From NCBI RefSeq assembly GCF_004801405.1, contig NZ_SSOB01000032.1, positions 1-64,000 on the forward strand: a stretch of DNA of 64,000 nucleotides. Reading direction: 5' to 3'. The notes beneath the pieces are model-generated. The model made no database searches, was not told where the DNA came from, and saw only the letters and a program-made list of their open reading frames with translations. Each line of letters starts with the position of its first letter. Within the stretch, counting starts at the first letter, position 1. Shown here piece by piece: positions 25,660 to 34,789 of the stretch. Source of the stretch: Cohnella fermenti. Lineage in GTDB: Bacteria > Bacillota > Bacilli > Paenibacillales > Paenibacillaceae. Both the position numbers and the translations under genes were made by a program.

Positions 25660-26396
25660 AGCCGATAATGATGCTCCGAAGAGGCGGTTGGAGGGGGTGG
25701 TGTGCGGGAAACCTGCATAACGACAGCTCGTGTCGCTGCCGCTGTTTCCGCATGAGTTGCTCTCGTCGCCTCCGTCGCGCCCCTAACGCGTCTACCTCTG
25801 TCTCGCTTCTCACCGACATGCCGACCGCGTCGGACCAAGTGCTGGATGTATGCTAAAAACCTCTATGCCAACAAGGACGGTTGTCCCCCCTACAATGAAA
25901 ATTTTCCGTACGCAGCCTCCGTGGCTATGAAAGCCTACTGTGAAGAGGCTGGGGGCGGAGTGAAGGAAGTCCGATCCTTCGAGCGCGGAGAGGCGAAGGG
26001 GGAGGCGTTAGTGGAGAAATCCGCACAACGCCGCTCCACAGAGACGGTTGGAGAGTGATGATGTGGCGACTCATCTCGGTCCCTCCGCGCGCCAATCGCC
26101 GCTCCAGTTGAGTCGTGGTGACTCATCTGCACCCACCATGCCTGCACGAACGCCCGCACTTGAGTAATGGCGACTCATCTCGGTCCCTCCACGCGCCAAT
26201 CGCCGCTCCAGTTGACCCGTGGTTACTCATCTGCCCCCACCATGCCTGCTCGAACGCCTGCACTTGAGTAATGGTGACTCATCTTGATCCCTCCGCGCAC
26301 CTATCGCCGCTCCAGTTTGACCCGTGTCTAGGAACAATGTGCCGGGAACCCGCACAACGAAGCTCTGAAGAGGCGGTTGGAGAGGGTGATGAGCGG
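25660..26396. repeat. Three dispersed copies of a ~45-bp repeat
   Basis: Copies at about 25660-25705, 26018-26065 and 26350-26396 share the core GGCGGTTGGAG with flanking CCGCACAACG and GGGTGATG. The central copy is the most diverged (GACGGTTGGAG). They are in the same orientation, spaced about 350 bases apart. Confidence 0.65.
26065..26325. repeat. 104-bp direct tandem repeat, about 2.5 copies
   Basis: Units begin at 26065, 26169 and 26273 (each GGYGACTCATCT) and continue through TCCCTCC, CGCGCC and ATCGCCGCTCCAGTT. A half-length inner similarity exists, since GACTCATCT also recurs inside each unit. Divergence between units is roughly 5-10% by eye. Confidence 0.85.
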
Positions 26397-26506
26397 AACC
26401 GCTCGAAATTCGGGCGACGAATGTGAAATTTCGCATAAAACGCAGAATCGGAGGAATCGCAGGTGTGAGGTTGTGAAGGGGGATGGAGGCGATGCCACCG
26501 CAAGCA

Positions 26507-26541
26507 AAGAACCCGCCAGGGGGCTCGGCCCTGGCGGGTTC
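26507..26541 (-). terminator. Terminator of the lyase operon
   Basis: A 14-base perfect inverted repeat (AGAACCCGCCAGGG and complement) with a 7-base loop, 29 bases beyond the stop of the heparinase-like gene on the minus strand, followed by TTTGCTT. Confidence 0.75.
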
Positions 26542-26569
26542 TCTGCTGCGGCCGGACGGGAGCCGCTTA

Positions 26570-28525
26570 TTATTGCTCGATCGCCCACTTCACATCGGCC
26601 CGGTCGATTGCGATTCGGATCGTGCGGCCGGCCGTGGAATAGACGACGGTGGCCGAGCGGCGCTCCGCGTCGATGGACAGCTCCTCCAGCCGGGCGGCCG
26701 GAGCGCCGCCGGCTGCGAGCTGCGGCAGCGCGACGCAGGCGATGCCCGTCGTGCCGTTCGCTGTTCCGCTCATCGACAGCACCCGGTTCGGCTCCTTCTC
26801 CCCGTAGATGCGCGAGATCCAGCCGGCCTCTTCGGAGACGACGAAGCCGGAGCCGGCCGTCGTCCAGTGCAGGTCGACGAGCACCTCCGTCGACGGATAA
26901 CCAATTCTCGCCGACGGGGATGCGCCGTCCTCCGAGCCGCCCAGCTCGACCGAGGCGTCCGGATGCAACTGGAACCGCTGCTCGAGCGTCCGCTCGCCGT
27001 CGCCCTCCAGCCAGTCGACGATGACGAGGACGCCGGCTTCCTTGCCGAGGAGCGTCCATCTCCGGTGCAGGACGGGGGCTTCCAGGCGGAGGTAGCCGTC
27101 GTGCGTCGCTTCGAGGAAGGCGAAGCTCGGGTTGTCGATCCAGCGCAGCGTCTCGCATTCCGCGACGGGCTCGCCCCAGCGCTGCGTTGCGACGTAAGGA
27201 GTCTGGTCTTGTCCGTCTACGGTTACGGTGTTGTGTGCGCGCGTGCTTTTGAAGTAATGCCGCCATTCGCCTTCCTCGTACGTATACCTGCCCGGATCGG
27301 CGAAGATAAGCTGGCCGCGCCACATCCATTCCAGGCTGAGCGCGTCGGCATGGCCGTGGGCGCCGCCCATTCCGGCCGCGTCGAAGAACAGGTGCTGGCC
27401 CTCGCTCTTGACGAAGTAATAGCCGGTCTGCTCGAAGGCGCGGCTGACGGTGCCGGGGCTAAAAGCAGCCTGGCTGTCCCGCATCTGCAGATAGACGTCC
27501 GCCCCGAAGTGCCACAGCAGCTCCTCGCTGACTTCTCCCGCCGCGAGCAGCGCCTTGTCTCCGAGGATGGCGCCGAGCAGGCCGAGCGGCTTGCGGCCGT
27601 GGCTGATCCAGTCCGAGTCGCCGATCGGCGTCGCTTGGCCGTCGGGACGGATGGCCGCTTCGGTGAACGCTCCCATGCGCGCAAGCTTGCGGCCGTACTC
27701 TTCGGGGAACTCGAAGCCGGTCTTCAGCGCGAGCAGATAAGGCGTTCCGAACATGCCGATGCTGCCGTTGTGGTAGTGTGTGGTCAGCTCGCTCTGAACG
27801 CCTTCGTCTCCGACCTGGCGCGCCATGCACAGCTCCAGCCGCTCGGCGGCGAGCTGGCGCCACAGCGGCGAGCGCGGATGCTCCGCGTGGAAGGCGCCGA
27901 TCATGAAGAGGCTCTGCATGTGCATGATCGCGTGGTTGATCTCGGCGCTGCCGAGGAACCGGACCAAGTAGTCCGCGTGCTCGGCGAGGGCCGAGAAGAA
28001 GCGTTCGCGGAACGAATCGGACAGCCGGGGGCTCGATTCGACCATCCGGTACGTCCAGATCCACGATTGCACGCGCAGGCCGGTCTCGAGCAGCCGCCAC
28101 GGGCCGGGGCGCTGGAAGTAGGTCGCTTCCTCGTAGGGCACTTCCGCCGGCGGGGAGTTCTGCACAAGCCACTCCTCGAAGTGTCTTGCGAACGTGTGGA
28201 CGTACTCCTCGCGTCCGGTGAGCAGGTACGCCTTGCCGAGATCCTCCATATGCCAGTGGCGGTTCAGAATCCAGGTGAATTCGAGGTCCTGCGTCGGGTT
28301 GTACAGCCAGTCGATCGGCGTCCCCATGTCGACCCAGCGGTCCATCGCCATCGTGAACGGAAGCCGGAACTCGTTGCGCCCGGCGTGCTCGGCGACCTCG
28401 ACGGCTTTCTTCGCCCGGTCGGGGTAGGAGGCGGCGAACACCTTGGCGGCTTCGCGCAGCTCGTCGTGCGTCAGGAAGAACGGGTTCGTACTTGTGCTCG
28501 TGTGCGGATTCATGCTCGGGCTCAT
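26570..28525 (-). CDS. Heparinase II/III-family polysaccharide lyase
   Basis: 651 residues without a signal peptide, so probably acting in the cytosol on imported oligosaccharides. The N-terminal ~320 residues form the helical alpha/alpha-toroid (DWLYNPTQDLEFTWILNRHWHM, then ATYFQRPGPWRLLETGLR). The C-terminal half is the beta-sandwich Hepar_II_III domain with GGAHGHADALSLEW, ADPGRYTYEEG and RAHNTVTVDGQDQ, which carry the metal and catalytic residues. Lyases of this type cut uronic-acid glycosides and leave unsaturated ends. It overlaps the KdgF-like gene by ATGA. KdgF opens such unsaturated products, a coherent pair. Confidence 0.9.
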   Translation of the reverse strand: MSPSMNPHTSTSTNPFFLTHDELREAAKVFAASYPDRAKKAVEVAEHAGRNEFRLPFTMAMDRWVDMGTPIDWLYNPTQDLEFTWILNRHWHMEDLGKAYLLTGREEYVHTFARHFEEWLVQNSPPAEVPYEEATYFQRPGPWRLLETGLRVQSWIWTYRMVESSPRLSDSFRERFFSALAEHADYLVRFLGSAEINHAIMHMQSLFMIGAFHAEHPRSPLWRQLAAERLELCMARQVGDEGVQSELTTHYHNGSIGMFGTPYLLALKTGFEFPEEYGRKLARMGAFTEAAIRPDGQATPIGDSDWISHGRKPLGLLGAILGDKALLAAGEVSEELLWHFGADVYLQMRDSQAAFSPGTVSRAFEQTGYYFVKSEGQHLFFDAAGMGGAHGHADALSLEWMWRGQLIFADPGRYTYEEGEWRHYFKSTRAHNTVTVDGQDQTPYVATQRWGEPVAECETLRWIDNPSFAFLEATHDGYLRLEAPVLHRRWTLLGKEAGVLVIVDWLEGDGERTLEQRFQLHPDASVELGGSEDGASPSARIGYPSTEVLVDLHWTTAGSGFVVSEEAGWISRIYGEKEPNRVLSMSGTANGTTGIACVALPQLAAGGAPAARLEELSIDAERRSATVVYSTAGRTIRIAIDRADVKWAIEQ

Positions 28526-28863
28526 TCCGCCACCTCGGCTTCCAGGAAGTCTTGGCGGAGCGGCGTGAATACGTCCAGAATGATCGAATCCTCAAGCGCC
28601 ACGACGCCGTGGGGGACGCGCAGTCCCGCATAGAAGCTGTCCCCGGCGCTCAGGATCGACTTGACGCCGCCGACGGACACCTCGAACTTGCCCTTGACGA
28701 TGTAGCTGGTCTGTTCGTGCTCCTCATGGAAGTGAACCTCGCCGACGCCGCCTTTCTTGAAGCTGACTTCCACCATCATCAGGCTGCCTCCGGTGCCGAG
28801 GATTTTGCGGGAGGCGTATTCGTCCACCTTGCGGCTGGGGATATCGTTGTTGTGAACAATCAT
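28522..28863 (-). CDS. kdgF: KdgF-like cupin (unsaturated uronate ring-opening enzyme)
   Basis: 113 residues, a single cupin. Metal ligands are seen in VGEVHFHEEHEQTSYIVKG and in VPHGVVAL. The close of the protein (SIILDVFTPLRQDFL) is as in KdgF. KdgF converts 4,5-unsaturated uronates, released by lyases, into open-chain keto sugars for the KDG pathway. ATG 28863 follows AGGAGG. It is co-translated with the lyase, while a terminator lies between it and the upstream binding-protein gene, so its expression may depend on readthrough or a promoter at 28870-28920. Confidence 0.85.
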   Translation of the reverse strand: MIVHNNDIPSRKVDEYASRKILGTGGSLMMVEVSFKKGGVGEVHFHEEHEQTSYIVKGKFEVSVGGVKSILSAGDSFYAGLRVPHGVVALEDSIILDVFTPLRQDFLEAEVAE

Positions 28864-28919
28864 GACGGGAGTTCCTCCTGTTCGATGTCGGATCTTATAT
28901 AGCAACAGCGCAACGATGC

Positions 28920-28949
28920 AAAAAAGGGCGCCGAAAAATCTCGGCGCGC
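28920..28949 (-). terminator. Terminator or attenuator between binding protein and kdgF
   Basis: On the minus strand GCGCCGA and its complement form a stem that runs into CCTTTTTT. It sits 44 bases after the binding-protein stop and would lower expression of the downstream enzymes relative to the transporter. Confidence 0.75.
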
Positions 28950-28992
28950 GATAAGATTGCGGTGCGATCAATCGATTCGATGGAATGCCCGA

Positions 28993-30405
28993 TTACTGGG
29001 CGAGACTGCCTTGGAGCTTGGCGGCGTCGAAGTCCGGGTCCGCCTCGATCTTCGTCGTGCCGTCCGCGCGGGCTTTGGCGAGCGCCGTGTTGTAGCGGGT
29101 GTTGAGGTCCTCGATCAGCTTGTCGAGGTCCCCGCCCACGACGACGTACTTGGTCATGACGTCGGCGTACTTCGTGCCTTCAAGCGCGGCTTCCGTCGCG
29201 GTAATCGGAGTGGCCGGGTAGATCGCATCGTACTTCGTCGGCAGGAAGCCTTCAATGCCGGGGATCGATGGCGTCGCCGCCGCTTCGATAACGTCCGGGA
29301 TCAGCGATACGCCGTAGCCGCTCTCGTAATATTCCTTCTGCAGATCCAGGCTGTACACGTATTCGAGGAACTTCCACGCCTTGTCCTTATTCGGCGAGTC
29401 GTTGCTGATTCCGATGTAGGAGCCGCCGACGACATTGATCGCGCCGTGGATCGTTCCGTCCGAAGTCGGAGGGAGCGCCGCGCCCCAGTCGATCGTGGTC
29501 GGGAACTGGTCCTTGTAGACGCCGGGCTCGCCGGAGTGATTGATATACATGCCGATCTTCCCTTGCGCGAACTGGGCGCGGAGCGGGTCCATGTCGAGGC
29601 TCTCGACGCCGGGCAGCATGCTGCCGTCTTCCATCATCTGATGGAGGGCCTGGGCGACGTCCTTCAGCGAGCCGAAGTCGAACTGGCCGGTCTGGAAGTT
29701 GTAGCCCTCGGCTCCGGTCGTGTTGCTCGCCGGCGCGATCGTGATCGAAGGGCGCCAGAAGCCGGAGGAGCTCTTCAGATTGCTCGCGAAGCCGTAGGCG
29801 CCTTCCGACTTGCCCGCTTCGGTGATCTTCTTCGCGTAGTCGACGAGCTCGGCAAGCGTCTTCGGAGGCTCGGTGAGGCCGGCCTTGGCGAAGAGGTCCT
29901 TGTTGTAGATGAGGCGCCACGTCTGACCTATATTCGGAAGGGAATAGATCTGGCCGTCGATCATGTTCTTGTTCTCGATCAGGACGGTGGCGAATCTGGC
30001 CTTCGTCGCGTCGTCCATGTAAGGGTCCAGCGGCGTAATGTAGCCTTTCTTCACGTAGGTGTCGAGGTTGTTGATCTGCAGCACGTCCGGCGCCTGCTTG
30101 CTGGCGAACGCGATGTCGACGGCGTCCGGGTAGTTGTCGGCCATGACCGTCATCTCGACCTCGATGTTGTCCGTGTTCGTCTTGTTGAACTCGTCGATCT
30201 TCGCCTGCATGAACACCGCGTCGTGGCGGTCCGGCGTCCAGTAGGAGATCTTCGTCTTCTCCCCGGAGCTTTGCCCTGAAGCGCTTGCAGAAGCGGCCCC
30301 GCTATTCGAGGCGTCCGAAGAACCGCCTTCGTTGCCGGAAGAACAAGCCGCAAGCCCAACGATCAATGTCGCGCCGAGCGCCGCATAACCCCATTGCTTT
30401 AACAC
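28993..30405 (-). CDS. Sugar ABC transporter substrate-binding lipoprotein
   Basis: 470 residues from GTG 30405 (GGGAGG upstream). The signal peptide ends in a lipobox, LAACSSGN, so the mature protein is anchored through Cys ~21 to the outer face of the membrane, followed by a Ser/Gly/Ala linker. The family-1 solute-binding fold shows IDEFNKTNTDNIEVEM, DVLQINNLDTYVKKG and GKIGMYINHSGEP. It delivers an oligosaccharide to the two permeases at 33.9-35.7 kb. From the downstream lyase and KdgF, the ligand may be a uronate-containing oligosaccharide. Confidence 0.92.
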   Translation of the reverse strand: MLKQWGYAALGATLIVGLAACSSGNEGGSSDASNSGAASASASGQSSGEKTKISYWTPDRHDAVFMQAKIDEFNKTNTDNIEVEMTVMADNYPDAVDIAFASKQAPDVLQINNLDTYVKKGYITPLDPYMDDATKARFATVLIENKNMIDGQIYSLPNIGQTWRLIYNKDLFAKAGLTEPPKTLAELVDYAKKITEAGKSEGAYGFASNLKSSSGFWRPSITIAPASNTTGAEGYNFQTGQFDFGSLKDVAQALHQMMEDGSMLPGVESLDMDPLRAQFAQGKIGMYINHSGEPGVYKDQFPTTIDWGAALPPTSDGTIHGAINVVGGSYIGISNDSPNKDKAWKFLEYVYSLDLQKEYYESGYGVSLIPDVIEAAATPSIPGIEGFLPTKYDAIYPATPITATEAALEGTKYADVMTKYVVVGGDLDKLIEDLNTRYNTALAKARADGTTKIEADPDFDAAKLQGSLAQ

Positions 30406-30523
30406 GTTGTAAAACCTCCCTTTGTCTTGTGCGCTAGCCGGAGAGCCCGGGTAACTGACTCGATTATAGGACGGAACCCGCGAGGGGGGAGAAGGACATT
30501 CCGACTGTGGAGGGAGGAGGATA

Positions 30524-32122
30524 TCACTTTTTGTTCCGGTATTCCGTCGGCGTCAGCCCTGTATGCTTCTTGAACAGCTCGCTGAAGTAGGGACGGTCCT
30601 CGTACCCGAGCGAGGCGGCGATCTCCTGCACCTGAAGCCCGTCGGCGAGCATCGCCTTGGCCTTCTCCATACGCTGCTGGGTGACATACTGCATCAGCGT
30701 CAGCCCCGTCTCCTTCTTGAACAGGTTGGCGAAGTAGCTCGGGCTGAGGTGGACCGATCTGGCGCAATCGTTCACCGTCAAGCTCTGATCGATGTTCTCC
30801 TCGATATACGTCATGGTCCGCACGATCAGCTTCGCCGCGTCGCGGTTCTGCCGGTTCTCGAGCATGCCGCAGCCGAGCGCGCAGTAGTCGTGAAGCTTCC
30901 GCTGCCAGCCGCTCAGCGACAGGGAGGAGAACTCCTTGATCTCGGCCAGCTTCGTCTCGAGCTGCTGCCGCTCTTCGTCCTGCACCTGCTCCGAGAGGGC
31001 GCGGAACATGGAGAACGCGAGTCCGTACAGCAGGTTCGTCATGATGGCGGGCTCGGGCGGAACCGGGTACTGCGAGCATTCCATGAAAATATCGTCGAGC
31101 CACTTCGCCGCCCTGTCCAGGTTGCCCGACCGCAGCGCGAACAGCAGCTCCTTCTCCTTGTCGGCCGAGAAGCGAGGCGAGATGAAGCCGCTCTTCTCGG
31201 TATAGGGCAGGACGCAGTTGCCGCCGCTGTAGAACGAATAGGACAGCGCGGCCTTCGCCTGCTCATAAGACAAATAAACGCTCTGGATGCCGTCCGCCTG
31301 GGAGCCGACTCCGATCGAGACGGACTGCGATGTCCACCTGTCGATATTCTCCCGGCAGCGCTCCAGCAGCTCCGCCGCATCGAGCTGTCCCGGCGGGTTG
31401 AACACGGCGACGAACTGGTGCACGTTCTCGCGCAGCAGAATAAACTTCGTGTGCGAGGCGAGCGTCTCCTCCAGCACGTTCTGCACGGCGAACCGGCCCA
31501 GCTCGACCTCCTTGATCGGCAGCTCCCGCGCCTTCTCCTCGAAGTTGTCGATCTCGGCGATCATGACGAGCAGAGGCGAATACGCCATCTCCATCTGCAG
31601 GAAGCCCCATTGCCGGTTCAGCGACTCCAGGCTCGAGTCGTAGCGGAGCAGCCTGCGGCAGAACTCCTGCCGCAGGTGGGGCATGCTCTCGGCAAGCTGC
31701 CGCTCCATCTCGCGCAGGACGTCGCGGCGGGAACGCTCGCTCAGCACGGCTTCCTTCGCCTTCGTCACCGCGTCGACAACCTGGCTCGGGGTGAAGGGCT
31801 TCAGCAGGTAATCGAATGCGCCGAGCTTGACCGCTTCCTGCGCGTACGTGAAGTCGGTGTAGCCGCTGATGAAGATGATCTTGGACGGAATGTCTCCGTC
31901 CGCGACCAGCTTCACCATGTCGATGCCGCTGATGCCCGGCATGCGGATGTCGGTGACGACGATGTCGGGCTGCTTCTCCCGAATCAGCGCGAGCCCCTCC
32001 GAGCCGTCCAGCGCCGTGCCGACGACCTCGATTCCGTGTTGGTCCCACGGGATGCGGGTTGCGATCCCGTTCACGACCGTCTTGATGTCGTCGATGACGC
32101 ACATCGTTACGATCCGTTCCAT
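30524..32122 (-). CDS. YesN-type response regulator with AraC output domain
   Basis: 532 residues. The receiver (1-~120) has CVIDDIK and the phosphoacceptor in DIVVTDIRMPGISG (Asp ~56), with LLKPF near 105. A central ~270-residue region follows, and then a C-terminal AraC domain with LTVNDCARSVHLSPSYFANLFK and LQVQEIAASLGYEDRPYFSELFK. GGAGG precedes ATG 32122, which overlaps the kinase gene by 16 bases. With that kinase it should control the ABC transporter of this arm. Confidence 0.93.
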   Translation of the reverse strand: MERIVTMCVIDDIKTVVNGIATRIPWDQHGIEVVGTALDGSEGLALIREKQPDIVVTDIRMPGISGIDMVKLVADGDIPSKIIFISGYTDFTYAQEAVKLGAFDYLLKPFTPSQVVDAVTKAKEAVLSERSRRDVLREMERQLAESMPHLRQEFCRRLLRYDSSLESLNRQWGFLQMEMAYSPLLVMIAEIDNFEEKARELPIKEVELGRFAVQNVLEETLASHTKFILLRENVHQFVAVFNPPGQLDAAELLERCRENIDRWTSQSVSIGVGSQADGIQSVYLSYEQAKAALSYSFYSGGNCVLPYTEKSGFISPRFSADKEKELLFALRSGNLDRAAKWLDDIFMECSQYPVPPEPAIMTNLLYGLAFSMFRALSEQVQDEERQQLETKLAEIKEFSSLSLSGWQRKLHDYCALGCGMLENRQNRDAAKLIVRTMTYIEENIDQSLTVNDCARSVHLSPSYFANLFKKETGLTLMQYVTQQRMEKAKAMLADGLQVQEIAASLGYEDRPYFSELFKKHTGLTPTEYRNKK

Positions 32123-33885
32123 TCGTATTCCTCCTTCGGCATGGGAATAAGCAGAGTAACGGCCGTCTCCCGGCCGGGATCGCTCGTGAGCGTCATGGAA
32201 GCCTGCGCGCCGTAATATAGCGTCAGCCGCGCCCGAACGTTCGCGAGCGCGTAGCCCTTCAGCGACGAATCCGGCTCGTTCATTCGCCGGAGCACCTGGT
32301 CGACGTCCATGCCGCTGCCGTTATCCGCCACGCGCAGCCGCAGATGGGAGCCTTCCCGGCGCACGTCGATTCGGATCATCCCGTGCTCCTTGACATGCTC
32401 GAAGCCGTGCAGGATCGAATTCTCGACGAGCGGCTGCAGCAGGATCTTCAGAATCGGCATGGAGAGCAGCGCCCGGTCCTGCAGCGAGATGGAGAAGTCG
32501 AACCGGTCCTCGTAGCACTTCTGCTGGATGAACAGGTATTGACGGACGTGGTCGAGCTCCTTCTCGAGCGTCGTGATCTCGTTGCCGTTGTTCAGGCCGA
32601 GCCGGAACAGCAGGGACAGAGAGACAATCATCTCCTGCACGTCGGCGTACTCCTCGCTCTCGCTTTTCCAATAAATCGTGTTAAGGGTGTTGTATAGAAA
32701 ATGAGGCTCGATCTGCGACTGAAGCGCCTTGATCTCCGACTTGCGCTTCTCCTGCTCCGACGCCTTGACCTCTGCAATCAGCGTCTGGAGCTGCTCCAGC
32801 ATCCGATTGAACTTGTGGCCGACATGGCCGACCTCGTCCTCGTAAGGGCTCTCGAAGCGAACGTCCAGGTCGTTCTTCTCGACCTTGGCCATCAGGCGGC
32901 GCAGCTTGTACAGAGGCTTGAGCAGCACGTCCGACAGCAGCTTGGAGAAGAGCAGCGCAACAATGACGCAGGCGGCCATAATAATCAGGATGAGCCAGCG
33001 AATGTTCTTCATCGGCCGCAGCAGTTCCGCCTCGGACTGGACGCCGACAAGCGTCCAGCCGTCGTTCATCGTCGAGCCGGCATAGTTGACGAGCTGGCGA
33101 TTGCCGTCGCGGTCGGTGAAGCGGAAGAAGCCCTTGCCGGTGCTGCGGGACATGTTGCTCAGGAAGGCCGGCTCCGCGCCGAAGTCGATGGACGAGCTGG
33201 ACGGACGCACCACCTCGGAGCCGTCCGCATCGAGCAGGTACAAGCCGACCTGGTCGTCGATCAGATTCTCCTCGACAATCTCGCGGACAAGCGCCTCATT
33301 GAGGTTGACGGTCAGGAAGACGTCGGAGGAGTATTGGCTGCTGAGAGGACGAAGGAGCAGGGACAGCACCCGCTTGCCGCCCACGAACAGGGAGTCCTCG
33401 TGCGAACCGATCCATTGGACGCTCCAGGAGGGCCGATCGAGCCAGGAGCCGAACTCCCGGTAGTAGTCGGTCGACGCCAGCTTCGTATCCTTGGTCGCAT
33501 AGAAGTCGCCGATCGGCGTGTTCAGCAGGACGGATTCCACGAGCGGCTCGTTCAGCTTCAACTGCACGAAAGGAACCTGCAGCGCGGACAGGTTCCGGTA
33601 GTAACTCGTATTGTTCTTCGCCTGGACGTCCTTCATCGTCTGAACGAACGCATCGCTCAGCATCAAGGTGTAGGAGGAGACGATGACGTGACGGAGGTGC
33701 TCGTCCAGCACCTGTGCCGACTTGTTCAGCGTATTCTGGCTCAGGCCGAGCGCATTGCGCTCCATGACCCGGGACGCGAAGTAATCGGAGAGCATCCCGG
33801 TCACAAGAATGCAGAACACCGTCAAGAGAATGTAGAAGAGCTGAATTCGTTGCTTAAGGGATAACCGATAGTAGGCATGCTTCAT
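32107..33885 (-). CDS. YesM-type sensor histidine kinase
   Basis: 592 residues. A membrane segment at ~14-35, a large extracellular sensor (Cache-like, to ~280), a second segment (WLILIIMAACVIVALLFS) and a HAMP domain. The His_kinase motif is LQSQIEPHFLYNTLNTI (His ~390), and the ATPase domain has VENSILHGFEH (N box) and VADNGSGMD (G1). It is the partner of the overlapping YesN-type regulator and sits directly behind two permease genes, which suggests it senses the transported sugar or its loaded binding protein. Confidence 0.92.
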   Translation of the reverse strand: MKHAYYRLSLKQRIQLFYILLTVFCILVTGMLSDYFASRVMERNALGLSQNTLNKSAQVLDEHLRHVIVSSYTLMLSDAFVQTMKDVQAKNNTSYYRNLSALQVPFVQLKLNEPLVESVLLNTPIGDFYATKDTKLASTDYYREFGSWLDRPSWSVQWIGSHEDSLFVGGKRVLSLLLRPLSSQYSSDVFLTVNLNEALVREIVEENLIDDQVGLYLLDADGSEVVRPSSSSIDFGAEPAFLSNMSRSTGKGFFRFTDRDGNRQLVNYAGSTMNDGWTLVGVQSEAELLRPMKNIRWLILIIMAACVIVALLFSKLLSDVLLKPLYKLRRLMAKVEKNDLDVRFESPYEDEVGHVGHKFNRMLEQLQTLIAEVKASEQEKRKSEIKALQSQIEPHFLYNTLNTIYWKSESEEYADVQEMIVSLSLLFRLGLNNGNEITTLEKELDHVRQYLFIQQKCYEDRFDFSISLQDRALLSMPILKILLQPLVENSILHGFEHVKEHGMIRIDVRREGSHLRLRVADNGSGMDVDQVLRRMNEPDSSLKGYALANVRARLTLYYGAQASMTLTSDPGRETAVTLLIPMPKEEYEWNGS

Positions 33886-33923
33886 GAGATATCACTCCCC
33901 GCCTCCCATTATAGCGCAACAGG

Positions 33924-34769
33924 TCATCCCTTCACGGCTCCGGCGGATACTTGCATAAACGACTTGTTGGCGAAAATATAAACGACGAGCATCGGCAGGA
34001 TCGACAGGCACGCTCCGGCCAGCATAAGCTGCGTCTCCGAGGCGGAGCCGATGCTGTAGCGCAGGCCGGCGAGTCCGACGGTGAGCGTCTGCAGCTCGGG
34101 CCTTGTCATCGTGAACACGAGCGGAAGAATGTATTCGTTCCACGCCCCGCGGAAGACGAACAGGCCGCAGACGGCAAGAGCCGGGCGAAGCAGCGGCAGC
34201 ACGATGCGCCAGAATACGGAGTAGAAGTTGCAGCCGTCGATCAGCGCGGCTTCGTCGAGATCGCGCGGAATGCCGCGGAAGAAGCCGATCAGCATGAAGA
34301 AGATCGAAGCATGGGCGCTGATCAGGATGATGATGACGCCCCACAGCGACTTCTGCAGGCCGAGGCCGATCATCATGTCGAATTGGGGGCGAAGCACAAC
34401 CGCCCCGATCGAGATGAACAGCATGCTCGCTTGGAGCACAACGTAGAAGCGCTTGCCGAAGAAGTTGGCGCGGTCGACGGCGTAGGCCGCCATCGTCGTC
34501 ACCAGAAGCGTGCCGACCGTCGTGGCGGCGCTCACGAACGTGCTGTTCCACGTAAACCGGGAGAAGTTCGCCGCCTTCCAGGCGGTCGAGTAGTTGCCGA
34601 ACTGCCATACCTTGGGCAGAATCGTCGCCCCGACCGTGACCTCCAGGTTCGTCTTGAAGGAGCCGAGCACGGTAAGCGCCACGGGGAAGAGCATCAGGAA
34701 GGCCGTCAGGAGCAGGAACAGCCACAGAATCGTTCTCGGCACCAGAGTCAGTATTTTCGCCGAAGTCAT
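33924..34769 (-). CDS. Sugar ABC transporter permease (MalG type)
   Basis: 281 residues with six membrane segments. The cytoplasmic loop that contacts the ATPase is GFFRGIPRDLDEAALIDGCNFYSVFWRIVLPLLRPAL (residues ~180-215), the EAA motif of binding-protein-dependent permeases. It forms a heterodimer with the product of the gene just upstream. No ATPase is encoded here; a shared MsmK/MsmX-type ATPase is expected elsewhere. Confidence 0.93.
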   Translation of the reverse strand: MTSAKILTLVPRTILWLFLLLTAFLMLFPVALTVLGSFKTNLEVTVGATILPKVWQFGNYSTAWKAANFSRFTWNSTFVSAATTVGTLLVTTMAAYAVDRANFFGKRFYVVLQASMLFISIGAVVLRPQFDMMIGLGLQKSLWGVIIILISAHASIFFMLIGFFRGIPRDLDEAALIDGCNFYSVFWRIVLPLLRPALAVCGLFVFRGAWNEYILPLVFTMTRPELQTLTVGLAGLRYSIGSASETQLMLAGACLSILPMLVVYIFANKSFMQVSAGAVKG

Positions 34770-34789
34770 GGACAGCTTCCTCGCTTTCT

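Larger units (their letters stand above)
25540..26500. other. Gene-free, repeat-rich kilobase
   Basis: Almost 1 kb without a credible gene. The reading frames present on both strands have proline/serine/arginine-rich products created by the repeats. It contains three copies of a ~45-bp element, a 104-bp tandem repeat and one copy of a GTGAAA..TCGCATAAA element, annotated separately. Confidence 0.6.

Noticed and set aside
26483..28633. 716-codon plus-strand frame opposite the lyase gene
   Set aside because: Antisense to the heparinase-type lyase, whose catalytic motifs are intact on the minus strand.
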